The notes under the pieces were generated by a model, which was not told the origin of the DNA, made no database searches, and worked only from the letters and a program-made list of their open reading frames with translations. 64,000 nt of DNA from an uncultured Clostridia bacterium (GTDB lineage: Bacteria; Bacillota; Clostridia; Oscillospirales; CAG-272): the NCBI GenBank assembly GCA_944391815.1, contig CALXUV010000022.1:1-64000 (forward strand), in the 5' to 3' direction. Position numbers and translations under genes: made by a program. Shown here in pieces: positions 1 to 7,559 of this stretch (positions are counted from its first letter, which is position 1; each line of letters starts with the position of its first letter).

Positions 1-76
1 CGGGAGAACTATAATCATAATTCTTGAGCCGTATATCTTTTCTTTTCGGCAATTCTTTTTCATTATCCATTTGCAT
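1..76 (-). CDS. REP-associated (RAYT/IS200-like) transposase, 5' end only
   Basis: Read on the minus strand from the ATG at 76-74, the frame stays open to the window edge. It gives a short N-terminus containing LPKRKDIRLKNYDYSSP. The pattern of a basic patch followed by RLKxYDYSxxGxYF is typical of the start of RAYT proteins (TnpA_REP, IS200-like Y1 transposases), which nick single-stranded DNA at REP-type hairpins. A second in-frame ATG lies at 70-68; an AGGTG ribosome-binding site precedes the first ATG. Only 25 codons are visible, so the catalytic HUH and Tyr residues cannot be checked. Inference: single-copy domesticated transposase rather than a complete insertion sequence. Confidence 0.6.
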   Translation of the reverse strand, partial: MQMDNEKELPKRKDIRLKNYDYSSP

Positions 77-100
77 CACCTACACCATTATAACACAAAT

Positions 101-140
101 CGGCAGAGAAAACAAGTTCTCTGCCGAAGGCTTTTTTCTT
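101..140 (+). terminator. Hairpin with T tract upstream of the RAYT start
   Basis: A perfect 10-bp stem (101-110 with 117-126, 6-base loop) is followed by a T-rich run on the plus strand. It looks like an intrinsic terminator. No plus-strand gene is seen before it in the window, so it might instead be a REP-type palindrome associated with the transposase. Confidence 0.45.
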
Positions 141-172
141 TTGTTTTGCCGAAACGTGCAAAATTGCATAGC

Positions 173-223
173 AAAAGGCTGAGCCTCAGCTTTTTTTTAA
201 GCTTTTGACTCAGCCCCTTTTTT
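173..223 (+). terminator. Second terminator-like palindrome
   Basis: The arm 177-183 (GGCTGAG) can pair with 185-190 in a tight hairpin followed by eight T, or with 209-215 (CTCAGCC) followed by six T. These are two mutually exclusive T-tailed hairpins. It lies 50 bases from the previous hairpin in a 390-base gap with no convincing gene. Confidence 0.4.
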
Positions 224-327
224 GTGCCTGCCTATTTCTCCGCTAAAAATGCAGAGAGAAAAGCACTGATTGATTTTATTGTCATGAGATATAAAGGGCA
301 ATATTTAAAAAACAATACATCTGTTTT

Positions 328-391
328 CCGCAACGTAAAATTGCTTTTAAGTCGTTAAATGACTGAAAAGAGTCGCCGTTGCGGTTTTTTT
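328..391 (+). terminator. Leader hairpin with T7 tail before the SpoIID cluster
   Basis: CCGCAACG (328-335) pairs perfectly with CGTTGCGG (377-384), followed by seven T (385-391). The long loop holds smaller possible stems (GACT/AGTC at 361-374). It may be a plain terminator isolating the downstream operon. If transcription starts upstream it could act as an attenuator. The sequence does not decide between these. Confidence 0.5.
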
Positions 392-409
392 ATCGGAAAA
401 AAACCATTC

Positions 410-436
410 ACCAAAAAAATCGGTCAGCATAAAATA
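410..436 (+). promoter_or_regulatory. Candidate sigma-K (late mother-cell) promoter
   Basis: An AC dinucleotide at 410-411 is followed after 16 bases by CATAAAATA (428-436), which fits the sigma-K pattern AC-N16-CATAnnnTA. It sits 30 bases upstream of the start codon at 467. No sigma-A promoter of comparable quality is seen there. The motif is short and could be chance; the sporulation-type genes downstream make it plausible. Confidence 0.35.
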
Positions 437-466
437 CCATAGAAAAAACTGAAAGGGTGGTTTTTT

Positions 467-853
467 ATGAGTGACGAACTTGAATACGGTTATATTTTGG
501 TTTCTGTAAAAACGGCAGGAGGTGCGTTGCCTGTCGCTAATGCCGTGGTGACGGTCAAGGACGCAAACGATAATATTCTGTATGTTGAATTTACCGACAG
601 CAGCGGAAACACTCAGCTGATGAATGTACCTGCTCCCGCAAAATCCAACTCGACGTCTCCGAATACCGGACTTCCGACGTACTTTAACTACAACATAGAC
701 ACCGATAAAGAAGGGTTTGTGAGCGTAAGAAACACAAACGTACCGGTCTATCCCGGAATAACGTCAATACAGCCGGTAGAGATGCTGCCGCTTCCTGAAG
801 GGTTAAGAATACCGCCGGTAACATTTTCCGAAAACGTACCGCCTGAGCTTTGA
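467..853 (+). CDS. Hypothetical protein with carboxypeptidase-regulatory-like fold
   Basis: This 128-residue protein begins ELEYGYILVSVKTAGGALPV and continues with AVVTVKDANDNILYVEFTD. That resembles the beta-sandwich (transthyretin or carboxypeptidase-regulatory-like) modules of Clostridia. There is no signal peptide and no membrane segment. A strong ribosome-binding site (AAAGGGTGG) lies 7 bases before the ATG. The gene is 30 bases upstream of the SpoIID/PG-binding gene, so the two are probably co-transcribed. Function is unknown; the company it keeps suggests a spore-envelope or spore-cortex role. Family assignment is by eye only. Confidence 0.6.
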   Translation: MSDELEYGYILVSVKTAGGALPVANAVVTVKDANDNILYVEFTDSSGNTQLMNVPAPAKSNSTSPNTGLPTYFNYNIDTDKEGFVSVRNTNVPVYPGITSIQPVEMLPLPEGLRIPPVTFSENVPPEL

Positions 854-883
854 AACCCGGTGTACTGACAGAAAGGAGATAAT

Positions 884-2275
884 ATGAACAACGCAGCACT
901 GCCTTTTATTCCTGAAAACATAACGGTACATCTCGGGAAACCTGATCAGGCGGCTCCGAACGTAACTGTTCCTTTTATTGACTATATAAAAAACGTGGCT
1001 TCAAGCGAGATATATCCGACCTGGCCGGAAAACGCCATCAAAGCCAACGTTCTGGCGCAGATATCGTTTGCGCTCAACCGGATTTATACCGAGTATTACC
1101 CGTCGAGAGGGTATGATTTTGATATCACAAATTCTACCGCATTTGACCAGTATTTCGTTCCGGACAGAGATATTTTTGAAAATGTCAGCCGTATAGTTGA
1201 CGAACTTTTTGACAGTTATGTCGTCAGAGAAGGTACAGTTGAACCGCTTTTTACGCAGTACTGTAACGGAACTACCAGTAAATGCGACGGACTTTCTCAG
1301 TGGGGAACAGTCGATCTTGCAAATCAGGGACTTACTCCGCTTCAGATTCTGCAGTATTATTACGGTGACGATATAGAAATAAGAGAAGACGTTCCGGTTA
1401 TGCCTGTTGAATCCAGTGTGCCGCTCCGTCCGCTGATTCCGGGAGTTGTAGGCAACGACGTAAGGACCTTGCAAGTCAGACTTAACCGGATATCGGCTAA
1501 CTATCCCGCAATACCGAAGATTACAAATGTTAACGGGGTATATGACAAAAATACCGAAAACGCCGTAAAGGCGTTTCAGCGTATATTCAATCTTACCCAG
1601 GACGGAATAACCGGACGTTCGACCTGGTACGCAGTACAGCGGATATACAACGCAGTTAAAAGGCTAAGTGAACTTGATTCCGAAGGACTCAAACTTGAAG
1701 AGATTTCCCGACAGTTCCCCGAAAGTCTCGGCCCCGGTGACAGAGGTGATTTTGTAAGGGTTGTGCAGTATCTACTCAGATATGTTGCACAGTTTGACAA
1801 TCGGGTTCCGGAGATAGCGGTAGACGGTATTTACGGTCCGCGTACCGAAGCTGCCGTCAAGGCTGTTCAAAGGATATACGGACTGACTCAGAGCGGAATC
1901 ACAAACGAAGAGACTTATGTTGTTCTGTATGATCTGTACAGAGGGTATATTAACTCGCTTCCGAACTCACAGTTTGTCGGAACTGCGAGACCTTTTCCGG
2001 GATTCCCTCTTGCAACAGGTCAGAAAAACGAGTTTGTACGCGCGCTTCAGACATATCTTGATGTAATATCCGGGACATATCCGGAAGTACCGGAAATAAG
2101 TGTTGACGGGATATTCGGACCGGCGACCGAAGAGGCAGTCAAGGCATTTCAGAAACTTGTCGGACTTGAGCCGGACGGAATAGTCAGGCTGAAAACCTGG
2201 GAAGCTATAGCGTCGTATTACGAAGATCTGATAAAGGGCGGAAGCGTACAGAACGGACAGTTCGTGCCGCAGTAA
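884..2275 (+). CDS. SpoIID-like domain protein with three peptidoglycan-binding domains
   Basis: This 463-residue protein has a SpoIID/amidase-enhancer-like region at roughly residues 1-165, with the cues IKNVASSEIYPTW, LFTQYCNG and GLSQWG. Three PG_binding_1 repeats follow at about 190-255, 285-350 and 375-450, each with the core DGIYGPxTExAVKAFQ. SpoIID proteins are lytic transglycosylases used during engulfment; PG_binding_1 modules bind the wall. There is no signal peptide, which is odd for a wall enzyme and would fit a protein made in the mother cell and assembled around the spore. Its ribosome-binding site is GAAAGGAG. It belongs with the neighbours at 467 and 2287. Confidence 0.8.
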   Translation: MNNAALPFIPENITVHLGKPDQAAPNVTVPFIDYIKNVASSEIYPTWPENAIKANVLAQISFALNRIYTEYYPSRGYDFDITNSTAFDQYFVPDRDIFENVSRIVDELFDSYVVREGTVEPLFTQYCNGTTSKCDGLSQWGTVDLANQGLTPLQILQYYYGDDIEIREDVPVMPVESSVPLRPLIPGVVGNDVRTLQVRLNRISANYPAIPKITNVNGVYDKNTENAVKAFQRIFNLTQDGITGRSTWYAVQRIYNAVKRLSELDSEGLKLEEISRQFPESLGPGDRGDFVRVVQYLLRYVAQFDNRVPEIAVDGIYGPRTEAAVKAVQRIYGLTQSGITNEETYVVLYDLYRGYINSLPNSQFVGTARPFPGFPLATGQKNEFVRALQTYLDVISGTYPEVPEISVDGIFGPATEEAVKAFQKLVGLEPDGIVRLKTWEAIASYYEDLIKGGSVQNGQFVPQ

Positions 2276-2286
2276 AGGAGGATTAT

Positions 2287-2826
2287 ATGTTTAATGAAAG
2301 CGATTCGGTTTTCTACGTGGGGAATAATGCCGAGTTTATAAGGCGTGTGCAAAGCAGATTAAGGGATCTTTCCGGAAAGGACAAAAGAATTCCGCCGATT
2401 TTTATTGACGGAATATACGGCAGTGAAACCAGAGAAGCGGTTCGGGCTTTCCAGAAAGCGTACAAGGTAGGGGAAGGCGGCAATCTTGACCAGGCGACAT
2501 TCGAAACTCTTGACAGAGTATGGAATCTTGCAAGAAGAGCTGACAGACTTCTCGGATACAGACCGCATTTCAATGATTTTGCCGGCAATGTAATCCGTCC
2601 GGGAGACAAAATAGACGATGTGTACGCAGTTCAGCTTTTACTGAGGGAGCTTTCGCTTCAGGATGACTCGTTTTTTGTAGATATGACCGGAATTTACGAC
2701 GAAAAAACTGTTTCAGCGGTTAAAAAACTTCAAAAAATACTGGGAGCAGAGGACAACGGCATAGTTGACAGAGATTTCTGGAATTCTCTCGTGCTTCTCA
2801 CCGAACTCAGCCGGAAATACAAATAA
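2287..2826 (+). CDS. Protein with two peptidoglycan-binding domains
   Basis: This 179-residue protein is made of two PG_binding_1-type modules, about residues 10-80 (IFIDGIYGSETREAVRAFQ) and 100-170 (VDMTGIYDEKTVSAVKKLQ). It has no catalytic domain and no signal peptide. It starts 11 bases after the stop of the SpoIID-domain gene, with AGGAGG just ahead of the ATG, so the two are one operon. The repeats resemble those of the gene before it, suggesting that the pair arose by duplication or splitting of a longer repeat protein. Likely role: structural or targeting partner at spore or wall peptidoglycan (inference). Confidence 0.75.
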   Translation: MFNESDSVFYVGNNAEFIRRVQSRLRDLSGKDKRIPPIFIDGIYGSETREAVRAFQKAYKVGEGGNLDQATFETLDRVWNLARRADRLLGYRPHFNDFAGNVIRPGDKIDDVYAVQLLLRELSLQDDSFFVDMTGIYDEKTVSAVKKLQKILGAEDNGIVDRDFWNSLVLLTELSRKYK

Positions 2827-2853
2827 AAAATCCGGTGAAACGGAAAAATCACC
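2822..2853 (-). terminator. Weak minus-strand terminator after the zinc operon
   Basis: Read on the minus strand, GGTGA and TCACC form a 5-bp stem with a 10-base loop, followed by GGATTTTTTATTT. It lies about 210 bases past the end of the zinc-operon lipoprotein. The stretch 2854-3063 shows nothing else convincing. Confidence 0.3.
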
Positions 2854-3063
2854 TTGCCGCTCCAATCTGACACGTTTTTCCCTTTGTTTTCGCAGTTGAG
2901 ATAGTTTTTGTGTTATTGCAGCATATAGAGTTTACAGTTTGCTTAACCCATGAGAAAGCATCTATTTTGTAATTCTGAATAGAAAGTTTTATAAAAAGCA
3001 GATATGAAAAGTTATTTTTGTGATTTTTGTAAATCTCAGCGTTGGTGTTAAATGGCGGGAAAA

Positions 3064-3829
3064 TTATTTGAAAACGCATGCCACTTTCTGAACCTGTTTT
3101 ACTTTTATGCAGGGATATTCCTTGCCGTCCTCGATGTAACTTGAAAATTCTCCTATAATCTCCACCGGATTTGCGAGATTTCCGGTCTGTACCGGGAAAC
3201 GAACACCTTCTTCACCTATTACCTCAATGTTCCAGGTGGATTTTCCTGTTTCCGACAGCCCGAGTAAAAATTTATAACCCTGTTCGGTATAATGTCCCAT
3301 TATGCGCACGGTTTTACCTTTGAGATCTGAGGAAAGCGAATATGATTTTACAGTGGATTCAAGTTCGGAAGCGCTCATCTGAAGCGCATCTATTTCGTAT
3401 GCCATAGTGTCGGTTCCGGTCTCTCCGATTATTTCATTTACTTCAATATAGCCGGCGGGATCGAAAGTGCCGACAAAGGTTGCGCTTTTTCCTATATCAG
3501 GGTAAACCCCGTCTTTGAATCTTACTTCATAATATGCTTCGCAGCAAACAGTTTCGTCAGCTGATATGAGTATAAGCTTTTCTATTCTGTTCTTTGAGAA
3601 ATTGTATATTACCGAAAACGGAGCGTTTATCGCAACGGTTTTTCCGGCGTAGAGGTCGTCGTTGGTGGAAATGCTGAGCAGAGTATCATATATTTGAGAT
3701 TCCGTAAGTCCTGTAAAATTGTAGTCGACATCTCCTTGGTATTTTTCGGTTTTGTTTCCGCCGTCGCAGCCTCCGAAAGAAAATATAACGGCAACAGCCG
3801 CAAGTATAAGGGAAATCAGTTTTTTTCAT
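3064..3829 (-). CDS. Zinc-operon lipoprotein with Cys-Cys motif, frameshifted at codon 3
   Basis: One frame is open from 3825 down to the stop at 3064. It begins KKLISLILAAVAVIFSFGGC, a clear lipoprotein signal, and would give about 254 residues. The only ATG (3829-3827) is one base out of frame because seven A (3820-3826) follow it where six are needed, and a TGA closes the lipoprotein frame just before. An in-frame internal ATG at 3405 gives only the last 113 residues. Two OB-like halves are visible; the first holds ADETVCCEAYYEVRFKDGVYPDIG, here split as ADETVCCEAYYE and RFKDGVYPDIG, recalling the CC-containing OB domain of DUF1980/TIGR03943 proteins. As last gene of the Zur/Znu operon, an accessory zinc role is inferred. 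Confidence 0.65.
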
Positions 3830-3922
3830 TACGCTCAGAACCTTTCGTTTATTATAGTCGGCTATTCTGTCCGGAGCCGACTTTGTGGTCTTAAAATGCT
3901 GTTATTTGTATATGATTGGAAA

Positions 3923-4759
3923 TTATTTGCCGAGAATGACACCGATTATATAGAATACCGCAAATGCCGCAACGTTGGCAACAGCTATTGTCGGTCCGAC
4001 GGGTGTTGAAGCAACAATGCAGACCATAATACCTGTAAGGGCGCAGACGACAGCGATACAAGCGGAACAGATGACGGCTTTTTTAAAGGTTTTGAAAACA
4101 CGCATTGCCGAAAGTGCAGGAAAGGTGATAAGGGACGAGATAAGAAGAGCTCCAACCATATTCATTGCGATCACAATTACAATTCCTGTGACCACTGCGA
4201 GCAGGGTGTTGTAAATTTCGACCTTTGTTCCGGTAGCTCCGGCAAAATTCTCGTCGAAAGTCACGGCGAAAATTTTATTATAGAAGAAAATGAATACGAA
4301 CAGTACAAGTGCGGCAAGCACGGCACAGAGAAGCACATCGGATTTTTTTATACCGATAATACTTGCCGAACCGAAAAGGCTGCTGCAAGCGTCTCCGCTT
4401 ATGCTTGAAGATTTTGAAGGAAACAGATTGAGGATAAGGTATCCGAATGCCAGAGAGGAAGATGAGATCATTGCGATAGCTGCGTCGCTCATTATCTTAG
4501 CGTTTGAGCGGATGCGAAGAAGGATTACAGCCGCTACGACTGTAAACGGCAGAGCAATGTATATAGGCGCAAAGCTTGCGGCGGTGGCAATGGAGGTGGC
4601 GCCGAAAGCAGTATGCGAAAGCCCGTCCCCTATCATTGAAAATCTTTTAAGAACCAAGCTGACTCCGAGAAGTGCGGCACACAGGGAAACCAAGGTGAGA
4701 ACTATCGTCGAATAGGTGATTACCGGGTAGGTTTTGTAGTAGAAAATAAGAGTATCCAT
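3923..4759 (-). CDS. znuB: Zinc ABC transporter permease ZnuB
   Basis: This 278-residue, strongly hydrophobic protein has about eight membrane segments and the ABC-3 (metal transporter) family look. Near the N-terminus is LLGVSLVLKRFSMIGDGLSHTAF, shortened here to the cue MIGDGLSHTAFG, the diagnostic loop of metal permeases. It forms the inner-membrane channel through which zinc delivered by ZnuA is passed. Its start overlaps the stop of znuC, so the two are translationally coupled. Manganese or iron specificity is possible for the family; the His-rich ZnuA and the Fur-type regulator in the operon favour zinc. Confidence 0.9.
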   Translation of the reverse strand: MDTLIFYYKTYPVITYSTIVLTLVSLCAALLGVSLVLKRFSMIGDGLSHTAFGATSIATAASFAPIYIALPFTVVAAVILLRIRSNAKIMSDAAIAMISSSSLAFGYLILNLFPSKSSSISGDACSSLFGSASIIGIKKSDVLLCAVLAALVLFVFIFFYNKIFAVTFDENFAGATGTKVEIYNTLLAVVTGIVIVIAMNMVGALLISSLITFPALSAMRVFKTFKKAVICSACIAVVCALTGIMVCIVASTPVGPTIAVANVAAFAVFYIIGVILGK

Positions 4760-5526
4760 TACTTTTTTACGTCTCCGTTCTGATGAAAAATGCTGTTTAT
4801 GGTGTCGTAATTGCCTAAAATTGCTTTTCCTGCGTCGCCCACGAAGGATTTGCCGATATCGCTTTCGAGGTAATCCGCTTTGGTTCCGAAGAAAAGAGGA
4901 GTATGTCCGACGTGAAGTATGTGCGTGGCGTAAAGCACTGCTGCGGCAATGTCATGTGAAATCATAATCACGGTCAGACCTGAGTCGCTGAGGTTTTTGA
5001 TTATCGAATACATTTCCTGGGTGACTATCGGATCAAGTCCGGATACTGGTTCGTCAAGGAGCAGCAGTCCCGTTGAAGCGCACAGCGCTCTTGCAAGCAG
5101 TACACGCTGCTGCTGCCCTCCGGAAAGCTCACGGTAACATCTGTCCGCAAGCGCAGTTATTCCGAGTTTTTCCATATTCTGTGCGGCAAGAGCTTTATGC
5201 GACGGCTTGTAGAACGGGAACAGACCGCATTTGTTAAGACATCCGGAAAGGACGACCTCCGTAACGGATGCGGGAAAATCCCGTTGAGTTACAGTCTGCT
5301 GGGGAAGGTAACCGATCTGGTTTTTTCTAAGCCCGTCTCCGAAAGTGACCGTGCCGGAAAGAGGGGCTTTAAGTCCGAGTATAGTCTTCATCAGTGTTGA
5401 TTTTCCCGAACCGTTTTCGCCGACTATACAAAGGTAATCGCCTTTGTTAACCGTGAAGTTTATGTTTTCGGCTATTGTCTTGCCTTCATAGCCGAGAGAG
5501 AGATTTTCTGCGGTGATAAGTGCCAT
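4759..5526 (-). CDS. znuC: Zinc ABC transporter ATPase ZnuC
   Basis: This 255-residue ABC ATPase carries Walker A (GENGSGKSTLMK, about residues 36-47), signature LSGGQQQRVLLARAL, Walker B LLLLDEPVSGLD and the switch His in MISHD. The long Q-rich signature and length match the metal-uptake subfamily (ZnuC/MntB/ZurA). It powers uptake through ZnuB. Downstream it overlaps znuB by one base. Upstream, 169 bases separate it from znuA, with a small hairpin. Confidence 0.92.
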   Translation of the reverse strand: MALITAENLSLGYEGKTIAENINFTVNKGDYLCIVGENGSGKSTLMKTILGLKAPLSGTVTFGDGLRKNQIGYLPQQTVTQRDFPASVTEVVLSGCLNKCGLFPFYKPSHKALAAQNMEKLGITALADRCYRELSGGQQQRVLLARALCASTGLLLLDEPVSGLDPIVTQEMYSIIKNLSDSGLTVIMISHDIAAAVLYATHILHVGHTPLFFGTKADYLESDIGKSFVGDAGKAILGNYDTINSIFHQNGDVKK

Positions 5527-5557
5527 AAGGATACTCCGTTAGTGTTTTTATATTCTT

Positions 5558-5587
5558 TCTGACGGGAGTCAGATTGTTTTTTTAAGT
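5558..5587. other. Intercistronic hairpin between znuA and znuC
   Basis: TCTGAC (5558-5563) pairs with GTCAGA (5568-5573) around a 4-base loop. The T tract (5576-5582) follows only on the plus strand, so it is not a terminator for the minus-strand operon. A processing or stability element in the znuA-znuC gap is possible. Confidence 0.3.
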
Positions 5588-5695
5588 GAATTCTGAGGTA
5601 TGGTCGTTCATAATTATATCCGGAAAACCCGGGGTGTAATTCTCGTTTTTTAAAAAGCAGGAATTACTTGTGAATGCACGGTTTTTTGAAAACCG

Positions 5696-6703
5696 TCAGA
5701 GTGCCTGTCTCAGCACTGCAAGATTTGACTCCATTACCGAAAGGTAGGTGATTCCCTCTTTTATCTGCTCGCGCTGAACCGACTGCATTGAGTTGAGCGT
5801 CAGTATTTCACAGCCGGTTTCGGTTTTGATTGCCTCTGCTAAGTCAGCGTCCGAGCCTTCGATAACTATGACATAATTTAGTCCGTTGCTTTTTACCGCC
5901 TCGGTGAGTTTTGCCTGTGTTTCAAAGCTTGCATCGACTTCGGTTGAACAACCGCTGAATGCAGCGTAGTAACAGAGACCGTAGTCATTTGTAAGGTAGA
6001 CAAAAGGAAAACGGTCGGCAAAAACCAGGGTTTTCTTTTCGGAAGCCGCAACCGCCTCGGTGTACTGACGGTCAAGCTCCTGAAGCTTTGAAATGTAGCT
6101 GTCGGCGTTGCCGCTGTAATAGTCGGCGTTTTCCGGATCCTTTTCAATGCATGCCTGACGTATTTTATCAATGAATATTTCGGCGTTTCTGAGAGATGTC
6201 CAGACATGCTCGTCAGATGAGTGTACGTGTCCGTCTCCTTCCTCGTGGTCATGATCTTCCTCGTCGCTGTGGTCGTGCGGGTGATTTTCGTGACAGTAAT
6301 CGGAGTGACTATGTCCTTCAGGCTCTGCGAAGATTCCGTCGACAAGCTCGGTAAGTTTTATTACCACAAGATCGGGATTGTTTGCCGACTCAAGTGCGTC
6401 GTTTAACCATTTTTCGTCAGATTCTCCTCCGACGCAGATGAAAATATCCGACTGACTGATGGCATTCAAAGTTGCCGTTGTCGGTGAGTAGTTGTGCAGA
6501 TCTGCACCGTTGTCCTGCAAAATGGTGATAGTTGCCTTTTCCCCCGCAACAACTCCGGCAAAGTCAAACGGCGGAAAAGTTGTTGCTGTGATTTTAAGCT
6601 CACCGCTTCCTTCGCTGTACAGCTTGTCTCCGCTGCATGAGGAAAACGACAGTGCCGCAAAAATGAGTACGGCGGCGAGTATCAGGGATATGATTTTTTT
6701 CAT
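5696..6703 (-). CDS. znuA: Zinc-binding lipoprotein ZnuA (ABC substrate-binding protein)
   Basis: This 335-residue protein begins MKKIISLILAAVLIF and has lipobox SFSSC near residue 23, so it is a membrane-anchored lipoprotein. A His/Asp/Glu-rich loop at about residues 131-168 (clusters such as HENHPHDHSDEEDHDHEE) is the hallmark of zinc-specific cluster A-I binding proteins. Further His residues around DLHNYSP and SSDEHVW fit the zinc site. It captures zinc outside the cell and hands it to ZnuB. It lies second in the minus-strand operon after the Fur-type regulator. Its leader peptide closely resembles that of the frameshifted lipoprotein at the operon's end. Confidence 0.93.
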   Translation of the reverse strand: MKKIISLILAAVLIFAALSFSSCSGDKLYSEGSGELKITATTFPPFDFAGVVAGEKATITILQDNGADLHNYSPTTATLNAISQSDIFICVGGESDEKWLNDALESANNPDLVVIKLTELVDGIFAEPEGHSHSDYCHENHPHDHSDEEDHDHEEGDGHVHSSDEHVWTSLRNAEIFIDKIRQACIEKDPENADYYSGNADSYISKLQELDRQYTEAVAASEKKTLVFADRFPFVYLTNDYGLCYYAAFSGCSTEVDASFETQAKLTEAVKSNGLNYVIVIEGSDADLAEAIKTETGCEILTLNSMQSVQREQIKEGITYLSVMESNLAVLRQAL

Positions 6704-6856
6704 GATTGTTGCCTTTCTCTGCTGACGCAGAAATAAAAATAGTTTAACTTTGAAATTCCGGTACGGCAGTCAGGCTTCCTTGGTCGTTTTCAACGGAAAA
6801 AGTTTTAGGACTGCTTTTTTTGCGCACGGTAAACATCCGGACGTATGCGAAAACAG

Positions 6857-7273
6857 TCAGTGGCTCAGCGGCTGAATTGCAGGAGCGGAGCAGTCGCTGC
6901 ACACTCCGTAAATCACCGTTCTCTGGCGGCTTACATTGAATCCGTGGTGTTCGTAAAAATGCTTCTGCATACTGTTTATGAAAGAACAGTCCGCACAGAC
7001 GGTTTTTCCGCACTGAGTGCATTTCAGATGAAAATGATCGCTGTGACCGCCGATGTAACGGTACAGAGCACTTTCTCCTCTTGACGAGTAAAATACCGAA
7101 ACATCCCCGCTCTTCACGAGCAGTTCAAGAGATCTGTAAACCGTCGCCTTGGAGACGGTTTCGCCTTTTTCTTCAAGAGCTTTGATTATTTCTTCGGCAG
7201 TATGGCAGTTTCCGCTGTTTATTAGAAAGGAAAGCACAACTGCACGCTGTCGCGTTCTGTAAGTGGTCTGCAT
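6857..7273 (-). CDS. zur: Fur-family regulator, probably Zur
   Basis: This 138-residue Fur-family protein has an N-terminal winged helix (TAEEIIKALEEKGETVSKAT, about residues 24-43) and a metal-binding half with HFHLKCTQCGKTVCADC and the C-terminal pair CSDC. The four cysteines make the structural zinc site. It heads the znuA-znuC-znuB operon, so zinc sensing (Zur) is the best reading; Fur or PerR are formal alternatives. The start ATG has a strong GGGAGGG site. A 12-1-12 imperfect palindrome lies 37-61 bases upstream and would permit autoregulation of the whole operon. The 153 bases to znuA hold no clear second promoter. Confidence 0.85.
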   Translation of the reverse strand: MQTTYRTRQRAVVLSFLINSGNCHTAEEIIKALEEKGETVSKATVYRSLELLVKSGDVSVFYSSRGESALYRYIGGHSDHFHLKCTQCGKTVCADCSFINSMQKHFYEHHGFNVSRQRTVIYGVCSDCSAPAIQPLSH

Positions 7274-7309
7274 AATACCCTCCCTGCAAACTTGTTATCC
7301 GGTTTTGCT

Positions 7310-7334
7310 GAAATTGATACTGAGTTTCAAATTC
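7310..7334. promoter_or_regulatory. Candidate Zur operator
   Basis: The core TGATACT-G-AGTTTCA (7315-7329) has the 7-1-7 layout of Fur-family boxes, with 6 of 7 arm positions symmetric. Extended to 12-1-12 it keeps 10 of 12 pairs. It lies between the regulator gene and the divergent surface-protein gene. A minus-strand TAAAAT (7346-7341) could be the -10 element, placing the box over the start point. Confidence 0.5.
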
Positions 7335-7357
7335 CGAATGATTTTATCAAAAAAAAT

Positions 7358-7369
7358 GCACCATGGTGC
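7358..7369. promoter_or_regulatory. Perfect 12-bp palindrome in the zur upstream region
   Basis: GCACCATGGTGC is perfectly self-complementary. It sits about where a -35 element would fall for the minus-strand TAAAAT at 7346-7341, and no good -35 is visible. It may be a protein-binding site. In the minus orientation it is followed by eight T, so a short terminator is an alternative. Confidence 0.3.
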
Positions 7370-7525
7370 TAACCAAATGTTAAATTACTGTTAATATTTC
7401 TTTCGGACGAGAAGAATGTCCCGATAGCTTTGGTTTGCCGGAAATCAGTCAATGCCGTGTTTGTCTATATGTCACAAAAAAATCCCTATTTTTTGTTATA
7501 TATGTAAGAATCGTATGCCGATGTC

Positions 7526-7559
7526 GAAAAAATACATTACAGGATGGAAAAAATACATT
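7526..7559 (+). promoter_or_regulatory. Two identical 13-bp direct repeats upstream of the surface-protein promoter
   Basis: GAAAAAATACATT occurs at 7526-7538 and again at 7547-7559, 21 bases apart (two helical turns). The second copy overlaps the -35 element at 7558. The spacing and position suggest a regulator binding the same DNA face twice. The regulator is unknown. Confidence 0.45.

Noticed and set aside
2849..3079. 76-codon minus-strand frame overlapping the end of the zinc-operon lipoprotein gene
   Set aside because: It overlaps the end of the real gene, has no binding site, and its composition looks random.
6744..7022. 92-codon minus-strand frame between the regulator and znuA
   Set aside because: It overlaps the 3' end of the Fur-family gene in another frame and has no binding site of its own.
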